A stretch of DNA of 64,000 nucleotides from Rapana venosa (Eukaryota; Mollusca; Gastropoda; Neogastropoda; Muricidae). The number at the start of each line of letters is the position of its first letter. Position 1 is the stretch's first letter. The notes beneath the pieces are model-generated. The model did no database searches. It saw nothing but the letters and a program-made list of their open reading frames with translations, and had not been told where the DNA came from. Below are positions 34,651 through 64,000 of this stretch, in pieces. The stretch lies in contig CM054144.1 of the NCBI GenBank assembly GCA_028751875.1, forward strand, positions 15,456,738-15,520,737. The letters run 5' to 3'. Position numbers and translations under genes: made by a program.

Positions 34651-35039
34651 CCCACTTGGGGTCAGTTTTTTCAAAAAAAAAAGTTTTTTATAATGTCCAT
34701 CATTGTTTAAGTTAAATATTTACTTGCATCGGAAAATAAACTGACCACTCCCCTTTTCCAATTTTGTTATAACTTTGAAGCGCAGATATACAGAATCCCC
34801 CGGGGGCCCCAGGGGAGTTTGCAAAACGGGATTGCAAAATAATCCCTGCCCTCCAATTCGTAAAGGGAAAGGGAACCCTTTCCCCCAGGGCGGGGGGGTT
34901 GGGCACACAACAACCCGGGCCCCCAAAAGAAGAATTTTCGGAACAGCAACGAAAATTTCACTTTTGCATCAAAACCAGCACAGGGCTAAACCCGTCCCGT
35001 AAAAAGAAATTAGAAACAGCAACAGATAAAATTTTTTAC

Positions 35040-37705
35040 TTTTTTTCATGCAAAGGGGCCTCCTGGTCCGTGAACCGAACCACCCAAAATTTTAAATCGA
35101 AGGACATTGGGAAATGAGGGCGTGTATGGCGGGGAACTGGGACGAACATCAAGATGAAATTCAACCTCCATTCCCAGGGGGTGAGCGAGAAAGACTGGAT
35201 CTGGGGGAAAAGAGAACCACCCCCGGGAAACCTCCTCTACTCTGGGGGGAGATAAAAACACCGAGCGATTCCATTCCCCAAGAAAGGCTTTGAGCGATGC
35301 CTTTGGATGGAAGCCCGTCACAGCAAATTAATAGTGCGACTGAAGGGGAAAACACATCCCCAACACACCACATCCCTTTAGCAAACCAACAAAACAACGA
35401 GGACCCCGATACTTTTTACCACCCGCGACAGAACAGAGAAAAACCCCAAATGTAGTATCAGGGGGGCCTCAAAGCCAAAGGGGCGGAAAGGGGCAAAACC
35501 CACTATGAAAGCCATGGGGAAAAAAAGGGGGGAACAGAATGCAAACGGGGAAGACTTTGGGGTTTTCGCCCTTAAAAACTTTTGAAGAGTGACCCCTCAC
35601 CTCAGACATCCACAAGCTGAATTGGACGTCGCCGATGGGGAAAAAAAGAACCAAAGACCCTTGAATTTTAACTTTTAACATCTCTTCGGATGGAGAACCA
35701 AGCAATGCGGATTCGAAGAAACATCACCTAGTACTGCACACCCAATGAAACTGAAGAAAACACAAGACCAACCACTCAAGTCGATTTGAACCCAGCAACT
35801 AAACCCAACGTGAAATCTGATTTTCAACAATTTAGGAAAAAAATTTCCCCATCTGCCCGAAATGACGAACAGCATGACATAGATGGACGGAACAGATCTG
35901 TAAACTATACCTGAGAGCCGCAAGGAAAAATCTCTCAAAAAAAAAAGACCAACAATGACGATCCCCAAAAAAGACCCTCGATGCCCCAAAGAAAGGGGAA
36001 AGATCAAGAAGAATTCTGCAAGTAAAGTCTCCCCAGACGAAGAGGGAAAGAGTTGTAAAAGGCACCAGGAAAGTGAAGAACCCCACGCCCCTGACAAGAG
36101 AAAAGCCATGGACCCGCTCAGTGAGGGAGAAGAGGCTGGCCCCCAAGGGGAACAAGGGGGAAATCACAAACACCAAAATAGCAACAAATTTTTAAGGGGC
36201 GCTGGGGACCAAACAGGGGGAAGAAGGGGAAAATGTTACAACAAGGGAAAAAGCAAGAAGAAAGTGGGGTAAAAACTTTCCGGAATCCTTCCCCCACCCC
36301 CACCTGAGAACACCGACATCCCAGAAGCTACAAAAACTTAACATTGAGTAACCCCCCAACAAAGAAAAATGGGTGCCATCAAACCCCAAGTCACCACCAA
36401 CAACCTTGGGGCGAACTGTTCAACAGATTCTGAAAATAGCAGCTGACATACTGCAAACCCCGTTCCAAACTTCAGGAAGAACGGAAAGTTCCTGACGATT
36501 GGACCAAGGGGTGTATCAAAACCCCCCAAAAAGAACCTACGACTCAACAACTGGGGGGAATCACTCTTTTGTCTTTCCCAGAAAACGGCCAAGGCTCACA
36601 GAAGAAACAGACCGGGGGACTATGCCGAGGAAAACAACAGCTTTAGGAAGCAACGAGGAGTACAGACCAGATATTCACGCTTAAAACATCACGAAAAGGA
36701 CAATGAAAAGCCCCGTATTAATTTTGTGGGCTTTGAAAAGGTTTGACGCAACACAAACACCTTTGGGTACCTCGACACATGCAGCCATTGAAACTGGGAC
36801 ACCTTATCAAGAGCTTTAAAGACAACTTCAGATCCCTGTGGGGCCCTACAACACTGTCTTCGAAGTCAAACGGGGGTAAACAAGGATGTGTGATGTCGGG
36901 ATTTTTCTTTAATTGGCCCTTTTTGGGGATGAGGAAAACAACAAAGACACCCGAAGGGATCCCTGGGCCTGTTTCAACCTAACGACCTTGACTTTGCGGA
37001 TACCTCGCTCTGTCACACACCACACCAACTTCCAAAAACAAGCAGACTCCAAACAGGACACAAGTGGGGTTTTTATTACACCCAAAAAAACAAGACAATT
37101 TGCTCAAGTAAACACCAGCCCCTGGAAAGTGAAAGGAATGACCTGGCCAGACAGGGAAAATTCACAACCTTGGAGCGCTAAACCAACGCACAAAAGAAAC
37201 ATCCCAACAACGGGGCAAAGGCCCGGAGTGGTTAGGGGGATGAACAATTCTGGAGATCAAATCATCACCCAAAAACCAAGCTGAAGCTTACCAACTGTGT
37301 GTATCTGGGCTCCGTACTTTTTATCTAGGGTACGGGGAAACGGGTCTTACCAAACTTCGATCCTTTTACACCCAAAGCCCCCGAAGAATTCCTGGATCTT
37401 TTTGGGGAAGAAGATCTCCCAAAGAGACCCACTACGAGATGCAGGGAGGAAGACATGGGGAACCCCTCATCACCAGACCAGGTGGAAGTATTTTGGGAAC
37501 CCCAAGAGACCCACATCAATCACAAGAACACTTGCATGGCCCCCAAAAGGGAAAGGGAAAAAAAAGGGAAAACCAAAAAACAACGTGGGGGAGGACTGTA
37601 AAATGAAATGAAGCCCTGGCATTCTCTGGGGGAAACAGGGCTAGGTTGGCCCCGGGTAGACAGGGTGGAACGCTTTTTTTCTCCTTTTTACACCACTGGG
37701 TGAAT
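35040..37705 (+). mobile_element. Longest RTE-clade LINE copy, with endonuclease (degraded sequence)
   Basis: The left part shows remnants of the APE endonuclease (LLYSGG, then a variable linker). From 36480 the RT follows the clean copy at 6818-8441: GVYQNPPKRTYDSTTG for [16 protein letters not shown], then LKLGHLIKSF, GKQGCVM, the TKKT-like segment, and PRRIPGS up to the SINE position. It passes the SINE site near 37410 uninterrupted and ends at the CACCACTGGGTG word that closes the clean copy. Frameshifts throughout match the smearing pattern. Confidence 0.82.
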
Positions 37706-39499
37706 GGGTTTAAAATGGATAGATAGCACAGAGCAAGTTTAAAGGGAAAACTTTAATGCATGTAATTTTTTTTGTTATCATCGCTTTCTGTTGATTATTG
37801 TTTATGACACCCCAGGTTATGGGGCCAAAGGCCTAATCTTTAAAAGTTTCAGATTAGAGTTCTCTTCCCTCCAACAGAAAGAAAAAAATTGGAAGACAAA
37901 ATTTTACTCCATGAGAATGGCCATTTGAACAGAGAAAAATCTTTCTAGGTGTTTTAATATTTTACCCCGCAAAATAAACAATCCAGGGCCCAATTTTTAA
38001 CTCATTTTAATCTTCACCAATTAGTTACTTCACCCCAAGATCACATAATTTAAAACAACTATTTATCAACTAATTTTCAACCCTAAAAACATAAAAAAAT
38101 GTGTCCCCCTTTTATAACTGTACAAAAACACTACCCCCTCTGACCCATGGTAAAAAAAAAGGAACAAAAATTCCCAAAAAAGGGGCCTAAAACTATCACC
38201 TTCGTTCTTTTGCAAAATATAATAGCAGCTTTTCTTACTAATTTAACAGTTCCATGCTTGGAAACATTCAATATTACTGATCCAGACCCGGCCATAGTTC
38301 TGGAAAAATTTTACGAAAAAATATAACAAACAGCCCCATTTAAAATACTAAGGATCAAACATGTCCCCAAAACCCCCTTGGTTTTTCAAAGGAAAATAAA
38401 AAAATTTTTTTAGAGATTTTTTAAAAAACATTAATATTTAGGAGTCAAAAAAAATTTAAAAAAGCTAAAAATTCACAAAAAACGGTGAAGAAAAGGAAAT
38501 ATTTCCAAAAACTACTATCATCCAAACAAAAACAAAGCGTATGGAAGGAATCAATCAAATAACAAATAATCAATTGTCTTCCAAACTAATTTAATTTAAA
38601 AATATTTTTCTGAAAAATTAAAAAACTTGTTAATATTTCTTTAACAAAATTAACAATGATAACTCAAATCCCAAAGATCAATGAACTAAAACAATACTGC
38701 CAAGTCTCAAATCACAGAGGGGAATGATGAATGCTACTTTGGGTAATACCCAACTTTTTAACCCAAACCCTCTCCAACCTCCAGCCTTAAATTTTGAAAA
38801 GTAACTACAACGGAGAACTCAACTTTTTTTCGTTACAGAGTAAAATTAGAGTGGGTATTTTACACGACAGCAAGCAGGAAAGGGTTTGAGCCATAAATTT
38901 TTAAACATTCGTCATGACTGATCCCTTGACTGGATCAGTGAGAAAACATGGTGTGCACTGGTTGCGAGCCTGTCGAATATAATAGAGGGAATTCCTTCCA
39001 TATGACAAAACGGGGGGTTAAAAACTGTTTCACTTCAATCCCTGGTCCAGAAATGTATTTGCACCAATGGGTCTGGTAAAAAAAGGGGGGGGAATTTTTT
39101 GGGTCTCCCAGGTCAACTGAAGTCAACCCCCCAGCCTTTTTTCCCCTTTTGTAATACACATACAGAAATCAAATACCATTAAAAAATCCCGTAAAACATG
39201 TCAGTTTGGTGGGGTTTTAAACATAAAAAAACCCAAACACCCCAAGGGCAGAAGCGGCTACCTTTAAGGGGAACAAAGGGCACATAGGGAAAACCCCCAA
39301 AATTGGGGAAACCCCCAACCTCAGCCAGGAAAAAAAAATTCCATAGTGGTAACCTTTTTCACGGCGATTTGAAACAAAATGTGCGGATTCTCTTTTGTCT
39401 CCGACCCCAAAGGGCCCCGAAAGGGCTTCAAACCCACCTTTAAATCAAAATTTTCTTTTACAAACTTAAAATTAATTGTGGTCATTTTGCTTTTTTGTT

Positions 39500-39870
39500 T
39501 AAAATTTTTGTAGGGGCAGGTAGCCCAGGGGGTTAGGCTTTTCACTCGGATCTGACGCCGGGGCTGACCACACAGAACACTTTTAGGGGATTTTACCAGG
39601 ATTCACATTAGTCCCTTCGATGAAATAAAACCGGGGCCCCTGGCAAGCATGCAGAACTCTTGCCAAGCGTTAAAACCGTTCCCTTTTAAAAGTAGGCCAT
39701 TGTTCCGTGGGGAAAAATACAAAATTTTCAAAACCGCAACACACGGAACGGGGGTTAAAAAAAGCACAAAATTTCTTTTTTCCATGTTATTTTTTTGTGT
39801 GCGTTCCCCACTTTTCACCCTGGGGGTCACCCCGAAAATCACCGACCAAAACATCCCCCCTGGGAAATCC
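39500..39870 (+). mobile_element. SINE family B copy (degraded sequence)
   Basis: The head GGTAGCCCAGGGGGTTAGGC, middle words GTTCCCTTTTAAAAGTAGGCC and GGGGAAAAATAC follow the family B order. Part of its right side overlaps the inverted repeat shared with 48295-48360. Confidence 0.6.
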
Positions 39871-40319
39871 GTGAGTAGAAAATAATGGGTGAGAAGTTTG
39901 CGTTATACTCTTTTCAAGTACCTTCCACAAAGGCAGCCAATTCCGACTTCAAAACTTCTTTTCCCTATAAAGGATGCAGTTGTTTGTTAAACTGTCAAGG
40001 TGGGCAACTCAAAACAAAATTTTAAACTAACATTTTAATGTAGGCCTTGGGAAATTCTGACTCAATAACCTGAAACGCTTTGGCCCTTTGGCCCGGCTTA
40101 TTCCATTTTCCTTGATATAAAAAGAAATAAAAAATATTTACTCACTTCCCCCTAAGCCTTTGGGTTGAACATAAACCAAGGCCCCTTTGGGGAACGCTCA
40201 GAATATATTGGGGACATGTTAAAACCCAAACCACCTTTTTGGGAAAGTAGGGATTTTGGGCCGGTACCCAACGGATGAAAAAATTTTAAAATTTCATCAC
40301 ACATTGTCATTTTAAACCA

Positions 40320-40420
40320 TCCCCAAAGTTGGAATGTGGGTACCTTAATGGGGGGTAAAAAAAAACTACAATACAAACAAAACCACCATTTGGGGAAACT
40401 TGGAAACCTAGCGAGGAAAG
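40320..40420 (+). mobile_element. SINE family B 3' fragment (degraded sequence)
   Basis: GTTGGAATGTGGGTACCTTAA…TGGGGGGTAAAAA…CACCATTTGGGGAAACTTGG…CCTAGCGAGG is a smeared version of the family B 3' domain. Confidence 0.65.
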
Positions 40421-41130
40421 AAAAGAAATAAAATATATATATAAAAAATAAATATAAATTTTTCAGAGGGAAAAAAAGAAGTTGAATTTTAATTGGGTTG
40501 TGGTTTGGTAACGTTAAACCTTTCATTTTGATATCCTTCATTTTAAACTTTTCTGTTATTTCTTTGTGTGATTTAATCAATTCTAATGTGCCACAAAAAA
40601 TTTTGTGGAATATAAGATATTCTGAGTCTTGAAAAAAGTGCGAGGCCCCCATTAAAAGGTTTAGCTTTGGGAAAAAATCTGAGAGTTAATTTTTTATTCT
40701 TTAAGCCCCTATTCAACCCCTGGTATTCTCCACAAAAGTGAAAAAAAATTTAAGTTGAATATGGTTACCCTTTTAAACAGGGGAATTTTAGAAAACCAAA
40801 ACCTTCTCATCTTTGGTGGGGGATTTTCTCCGGTATTTTTCAGTGTATGAATAAAAATGATCTATAACTGGTTCTCCCCCGGGGGCTTAAAGGGGGGGTT
40901 CAAACATCAAAACAAAATTCAGGTTTGATTATTCAATTTTTGCAAGTTACTGGCTGAAACACATTTTTCAAAAACCATCCAGCACACAAAAATAACACAA
41001 AAATTTTTGTTTACATTAAAAAAGTATTTGTTTCACTATGTAAAACTTTTTAAAAAATTTCTTAATTCTGCAGCTTTATAGCAATGCTTCATATGAACAA
41101 TTAAAAAAAAAAACCCAACCCAAAGCCCCC

Positions 41131-42029
41131 TACAACAAACAAAACAGAAACATAAGCCCACCTTCACAAAAATCACCTTGAAAAATTTTGATTATAAGAT
41201 CATTCGTACATTTCAACATCCATACAATAACATCACCAATGATACAATACATATTCACAAATTGATCACAAGAGCTGCTGGATGGAATGTTACAGATTAA
41301 GCTGCATAATGAACAATGAATCAAACAATCTGGACAGACGAACAAGCTGTCTTCACTTTTGTACAGCACTTGTTACCACTGAATAGAGAAGTGTTCCATA
41401 TTCTGCATTTAGATATATACTTCTTTTTTCTTTGCAAGGTCAATCTTGACATATTGAAGGAAAAAATAAAGATTTGAATTACTGAGTACTATCAATGTGC
41501 CAACTTTGACATTTTACCAGACCTTCTGCACAGCCTGAAAGACACTGCAAACAGAAAATGAGTCACATTAAACAACCCACAGATTTCTGACCCTAGGATG
41601 CAACACGCCGAGCCTAGTATGGCTGTGGAGGAAAGGCTGGAATAAGCAGCAGGACAGGAACCTCACAAGAGGCAGCAAAAAAAAAGAAAGAAAGAAAGAA
41701 AAAGAAATTGTGTCATGAAAGATTTTGTCCTGCCTGTTTTGTTTGAAAGCTTATAAAAGTTTTCTATTTACATTTTGGCTTTTCTCACTCAAGAGGTATT
41801 TCAAAACAAATGTCTTTCCCTACTCCTCCACTTCTCTTCAATATAAACTGTTGGCTTATCAAAGCTATTCTTTCCGGCATGTTTCATTGGACTTTGGCTG
41901 ATTGTCCATATAAACTTGAAAAGGGACAAACATGCATGACTTGAACCCATTAACATTCACAATACCCATCAGCTTAGATATTGCTAACTGACGGTTGTTG
42001 GGGTATATAAGGGAAAATTTCCCTTGTCT
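41131..42029. other. Non-coding sequence right of the smeared block
   Basis: Sequence quality returns to normal here. No gene is recognised; there is a short (GAAA)n run near 41680-41700. This region separates CEP44 from RBM26/27, so it could hold the RBM26/27 promoter, but nothing specific was seen. Confidence 0.6.
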
Positions 42030-42285
42030 TGGCAAGAGCACACAGCTCTCTACTAGGGTCCTTTAGATAAGACTATAAACTGAGGTCCCATGTGCATGCT
42101 CACGATGAACATGTTGCACACACATTTTAACCTATTCCACCTTTTGGAAGAGTAGGCTTTTGTGTGCCAGTGGGAATGGATAACAGCATCTACAAAACCA
42201 CATGCACATGGGGACTAGATGTAAAGAAAAAGCACATGAGTGCTTATCCATTATCCTTCAAATAAAGGAATTTAGATTAGACTAG
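42030..42285 (+). mobile_element. SINE family B middle domain with a different 3' end
   Basis: TATTCCACCTTTTGGAAGAG and flanking words match the family B middle domain. The 3' part instead reads AGATGTAAAG…GCACATGAGTGCTTATCC. The same 3' word occurs at 18065-18115, just right of the N gap, so this is a second subfamily or a composite. Confidence 0.65.
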
Positions 42286-43133
42286 GCATTAGCTTGTTCC
42301 ACTTCCTGCAGAAGCACATTTTAACCTTTTCGTTTGATTTGTTCAGCTTTGCATGTGTGTGCGCGCGTGCACGCATGAGTGCATGCATGCCTGCATGTGT
42401 GTGTGTGCTTTGCACAAAAGCTTTGCATACTAGTTTTCCTGTAAAACTTCTGGCTAACCAGGTAAAGATCCCACGGAAGGTTGACTTTCCCAACTGGTCA
42501 CAACACACCATCCTCAAACAACTGACACCACAAACCTGGTCAATGAATTATAGCTGACAGTATTCCAGTGCATTTACACAGCTGTACAATAAGCACAAAT
42601 CAACAATGTATGAAGAGGATTACAAACAATAAGTAATTGACAACAAAAAGGCGTCACCCTTTCATGCTTCCAGTCTCTCTCCCCCTTCATATATGGGCCA
42701 ATGGCCTTTCATGAATAAATTCTTTCCGAGTTCAGAGTTTTTCCTTTTCCTCTCCTTCAGTTCAACCCTATCTTGGTATTACGACTGGCTTCAGTGCGCA
42801 TACAAATATTCTTGTTTGATGTAATTTTTTTCAGTACCCTGGAAGCTTGTTTGGTTTTTTTTTTTTAATCCAAGTACCAAGATGATATGCTTTTCCTTTT
42901 GATTTTGTTTTGTAAATACAGAAGTGTACACTGACAATATGGACGGATTACAAACAAGATTCAGATCCATTGCCACAGCAAATAACGCAGGTTTCCACCT
43001 GTCTCTCTGCTGAGAAAACTCCAGGAGCTGTTTCCCCATGGTGAAAGATGGTTGTTTGGGGGCATTAGGAAGACTGCACTGCTGCCCAGCTGAAGAGAAC
43101 AAGCCTGATGGACTCCCCACCCTGTCAGAAGCT
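42286..43133. other. CEP44 3' flank / probable 3' UTR
   Basis: It follows the CEP44 stop on the minus strand. A possible ATTAAA signal lies at 42864-42869 (minus strand), about 265 nt from the stop, next to a run of T. A CG/TG-rich microsatellite is at 42350-42415. The transcript end cannot be fixed from sequence alone. Confidence 0.45.
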
Positions 43134-61885
<18,752 letters not shown>

Positions 61886-62796
61886 CTGTCAACAATAACA
61901 GCATTAACATGTGTTAATTTCACTTTCCCCCCCCCCCCATATCACATGCAACAGTTTCAACTGAATCACATTAACAACACTGATTCACAGTATTTAATTT
62001 TTCTTAATTAGTTTGTAGGGTTTTTATTTTAATCTGCCAACTCCAATCACTATTCATACCAAACAAACAAAATTGAAACATAAACATATCAAACTCATCC
62101 CAGTCAAAGACTTCATAATTCACTTTAAAACTAAGCTGGCACATTAAAATCATATGATTACTTTGTATTATTAGCAACTTTCTATGTGACTCCCTTTACC
62201 AAACATGTAACACAGAGTTTAAAAAAAAAAAGTAAACTAAACACTGGATTACACTTACAGGAAAAAGGTGATCAGATAGATTCAGTGGAACATGAGTTCA
62301 AAACGATCTATAACTCAAATTCCATAAAAAGGGAAAGGGAGAGGGGCACTGTGAATCAAGAGACATCAAAGCAAGCCATCACTAGCTATTTTTTGTGTTT
62401 TTTTTAAAAAGAACACGATTTACTACTACTCTTGTCCACAGACTTAAAAAGTCTGCAGAAAAGCGAAAATATCTTTAAAATTTGTGAAAGCTTCTATAAG
62501 CTAAGTAAATCAACATTATTCACAACTGGGAAACACACACACACCACACCAAAACTCCTAAACAATTTTAAACGAGAGTGAGGAAAAAGATAAACACAAT
62601 CTCACAAGTGTGAAAACTCTTGGCATATTTACATTGATGGTCCTTGGTGTCAAATACATTATACAAGTCATAACTTGTGTGCAGAAGGGCTTCAACTTCA
62701 GCACATCTACTCTCTGATACTCAGGAAAAATCTCAAAATTAATTTTCTGTCATGATGCGTCTACTTGAGGCTAATTAATACCAATTTACTGTGGCT
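61886..62796. other. CEP44 5' flank or first intron
   Basis: A C-run at 61929-61940 is the only low-complexity feature. A non-coding first exon and promoter are expected on the minus strand here or further right, but I could not identify them. Confidence 0.5.
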
Positions 62797-62845
62797 CAAT
62801 ATGCATCACTTTGTCATCACTTGTGAAAAAAAGTGATGCATATTG
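62797..62845. repeat. Perfect 16-bp inverted repeat (hairpin)
   Basis: CAATATGCATCACTTT at 62797-62812 is exactly complementary to AAAGTGATGCATATTG at 62830-62845, separated by 17 bases. It lies immediately left of the LINE fragment starting near 62862. Confidence 0.9.
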
Positions 62846-62861
62846 ACAAACAGCTACTTTA

Positions 62862-63871
62862 CATCAGAAATCAAAATCAAAGACCAGAAACTTGAAAATG
62901 TTCACAGATTCAAATATCTGGGATCTAACATGACAGACTTCTTCCTTTTTTGTCATGTTTCTCCCTGGGGAGGTTTGACATTGATGAGCCTTCTCCACCT
63001 CTCTCTGTTTTGAGTTTCCTCCTTATTCATGCCCCTTTCTCTAAGATCATCTGCAATACAGGCAGCCCAGGTCTTGCTAGGTCTTCCCTTTGGTCTCTTT
63101 CCATCCACTACAAAGTTCATTGCTCTTTTTATGATGTGGTGGTCTGCTTTCCGTTGAACGTGCCCAAACCAGTGCAGTCTATTGGTACTAGCTACAGACT
63201 TCAGATCACCCACTGTGCACATTCTCCATAGTTCTTTATTTGTGATCCTGTCTTCCCATTTGAATTTTGTCATGTAGCGTAGCATTCAGTTTTCACAGCT
63301 CTTCAACAAACGTTCGACGGTTTTTGTGAAAACCCACGTCTCCGAGCCATACAGGAGAACAGGTCTGATGAGAGATCAAAACCAGAAATACTGTCAACAC
63401 TTGCCCAGACCACAGCCGCAATGACCAAACTCAAACCCATCTGGAGTAACAGAAAAAGCGCCATCAGTTCCAAAATCAAACTGATGGCTCTCTGGTCATG
63501 TCAATCTTATGTGTATGTGAATCATGGACACTCACAGCGGACTTAGAGGTGCTTCCAAAGACTCTTAGGCATCTTGTACAAAGACCACATCACGAATGAA
63601 GAAGTCAAGAGACGCATCCGCAATGAAATCGGGCCCTATACTGACCATGTCACACGCTCCTCTGGTCTTGCTAAAAACAATCCTTCAAGGTACAGTGAGG
63701 GGAGGAAGAAGAGGCAGACAAAGGAAGAGATGGAAGGACAATATTCGAGAGTGGACAAAAATGGAGCTGAAAGACACCCTGAGGGCGGTTGAGAGACGAG
63801 AGGACTGGAGAAAGGTGCTTGACAAAGCTTCGAAGGCGCCTCAAAGGATTCTGAACCTGAGGGATCGGTGA
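62862..63871 (+). mobile_element. LINE C-terminal fragment (same family as 54289-56927), interrupted
   Basis: The left part encodes IKDQKLENVHRFKYLGSNM and the right part resumes with RSKPEILSTLAQTTAAM, KDHITNEEVKRRIRNE, HVTRSSGLAKT and RWKDNIREWTKMELKDTLR. The two parts align in order with the 56270-56850 region of the other copy. They are separated by an oppositely oriented fragment at 62940-63370. Confidence 0.85.
62940..63370 (-). mobile_element. LINE 3' fragment inserted in another LINE
   Basis: It is about 95 percent identical by eye to 1113-1543. Minus-strand frame 63285-62953 encodes [15 protein letters not shown] and [19 protein letters not shown]. It shares its 3' terminus (GACAAAAAAGGAAGAAG) with the copy at 1099 and is truncated at a different 5' point. 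No convincing TSD was seen. Confidence 0.85.
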
Positions 63872-64000
63872 CAGTGACAATATGCATGACTTTTCAAGGA
63901 TCAATTATTCTCCTCTCAGTGTCATCATTCTTTACAATAGCCACTGATGCATGTCCCATCAGCTGTCTCAAATGCCCTCTGTCTTCAACCATTCTGTTGA

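Larger units (their letters stand above)
20250..41130. other. Low-fidelity block with homopolymer smearing
   Basis: Throughout this stretch runs such as AAAAAA, TTTTTT, GGGG and CCCC replace mixed words. Repeats that are clean elsewhere reappear here altered. Examples: the SINE A box GGTCGAGTGGTTTAGG becomes GGTCGAGGGGGTTTTAGG, and LINE sequence CAACAACTGGAGGGGAATCACTC becomes CAACAACTGGGGGGAATCACTC. Changes typically copy a neighbouring base. I interpret this as uncorrected or badly gap-filled assembly. Any host exon here, including the missing RBM26/27 first exon, would be hard to recognise. Confidence 0.85.

Noticed and set aside
20250..41130. Dozens of small ORFs, for example at 22745-23218, 35675-36109 and 40152-40652
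   Set aside because: They lie in smeared sequence, have no recognisable domain, and several overlap degraded LINE copies.

Overview
The window is eukaryotic nuclear DNA from an invertebrate, most likely a marine gastropod mollusc. The evidence is GT-AG introns, two recognisable metazoan genes broken into short exons, dense APE-type LINEs, several tRNA-headed SINE families, (TG)n and (TA)n microsatellites, and a 500-N scaffold gap. The gastropod assignment rests on the look of the SINEs as I remember snail repeats, not on a search.

Both host genes lie on the minus strand. At the right is a complete coding gene for a CEP44-like centrosomal protein: ten coding exons from the ATG at 61885 to the TGA at 43134, 1557 nt, 518 residues, with reading frame kept across every junction. 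At the left is a partial gene for an RBM26/RBM27-like RNA-binding protein: six exons between 11760 and 117 hold the N-terminal PWI-like segment, the basic/RS-type regions and a CCCH zinc finger. Its first exon was not found and its C-terminal half lies beyond position 1. CEP44 is upstream of RBM26/27 in the same orientation.

The introns and the space between the genes are full of transposable elements, many with target-site duplications (TSDs) readable by eye. They include 5'-truncated LINEs at 1099-2022, 6818-8441 and 54289-56927, two copies of one tRNA-derived SINE inside LINEs, a three-level nest at 11786-16453 (TTAA-ended DNA element containing a Rex/Babar-like LINE containing an L2-like LINE), and an L2-like RT at 59575-60847. 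A 26-bp minisatellite lies next to a CEP44 splice donor.

From about 20250 to 41130 the sequence changes character. Words are smeared into homopolymers, and copies of repeats that are clean elsewhere in the window appear here with neighbour-base substitutions and indels. I read this block as poorly corrected or gap-filled assembly sequence. It still contains recognisable LINE, SINE and DNA-element copies, but small ORFs in it should not be treated as genes.

No new gene system was found. The most informative structures are the nested transposons, whose empty sites are preserved elsewhere in the window, and the corrupted block itself.
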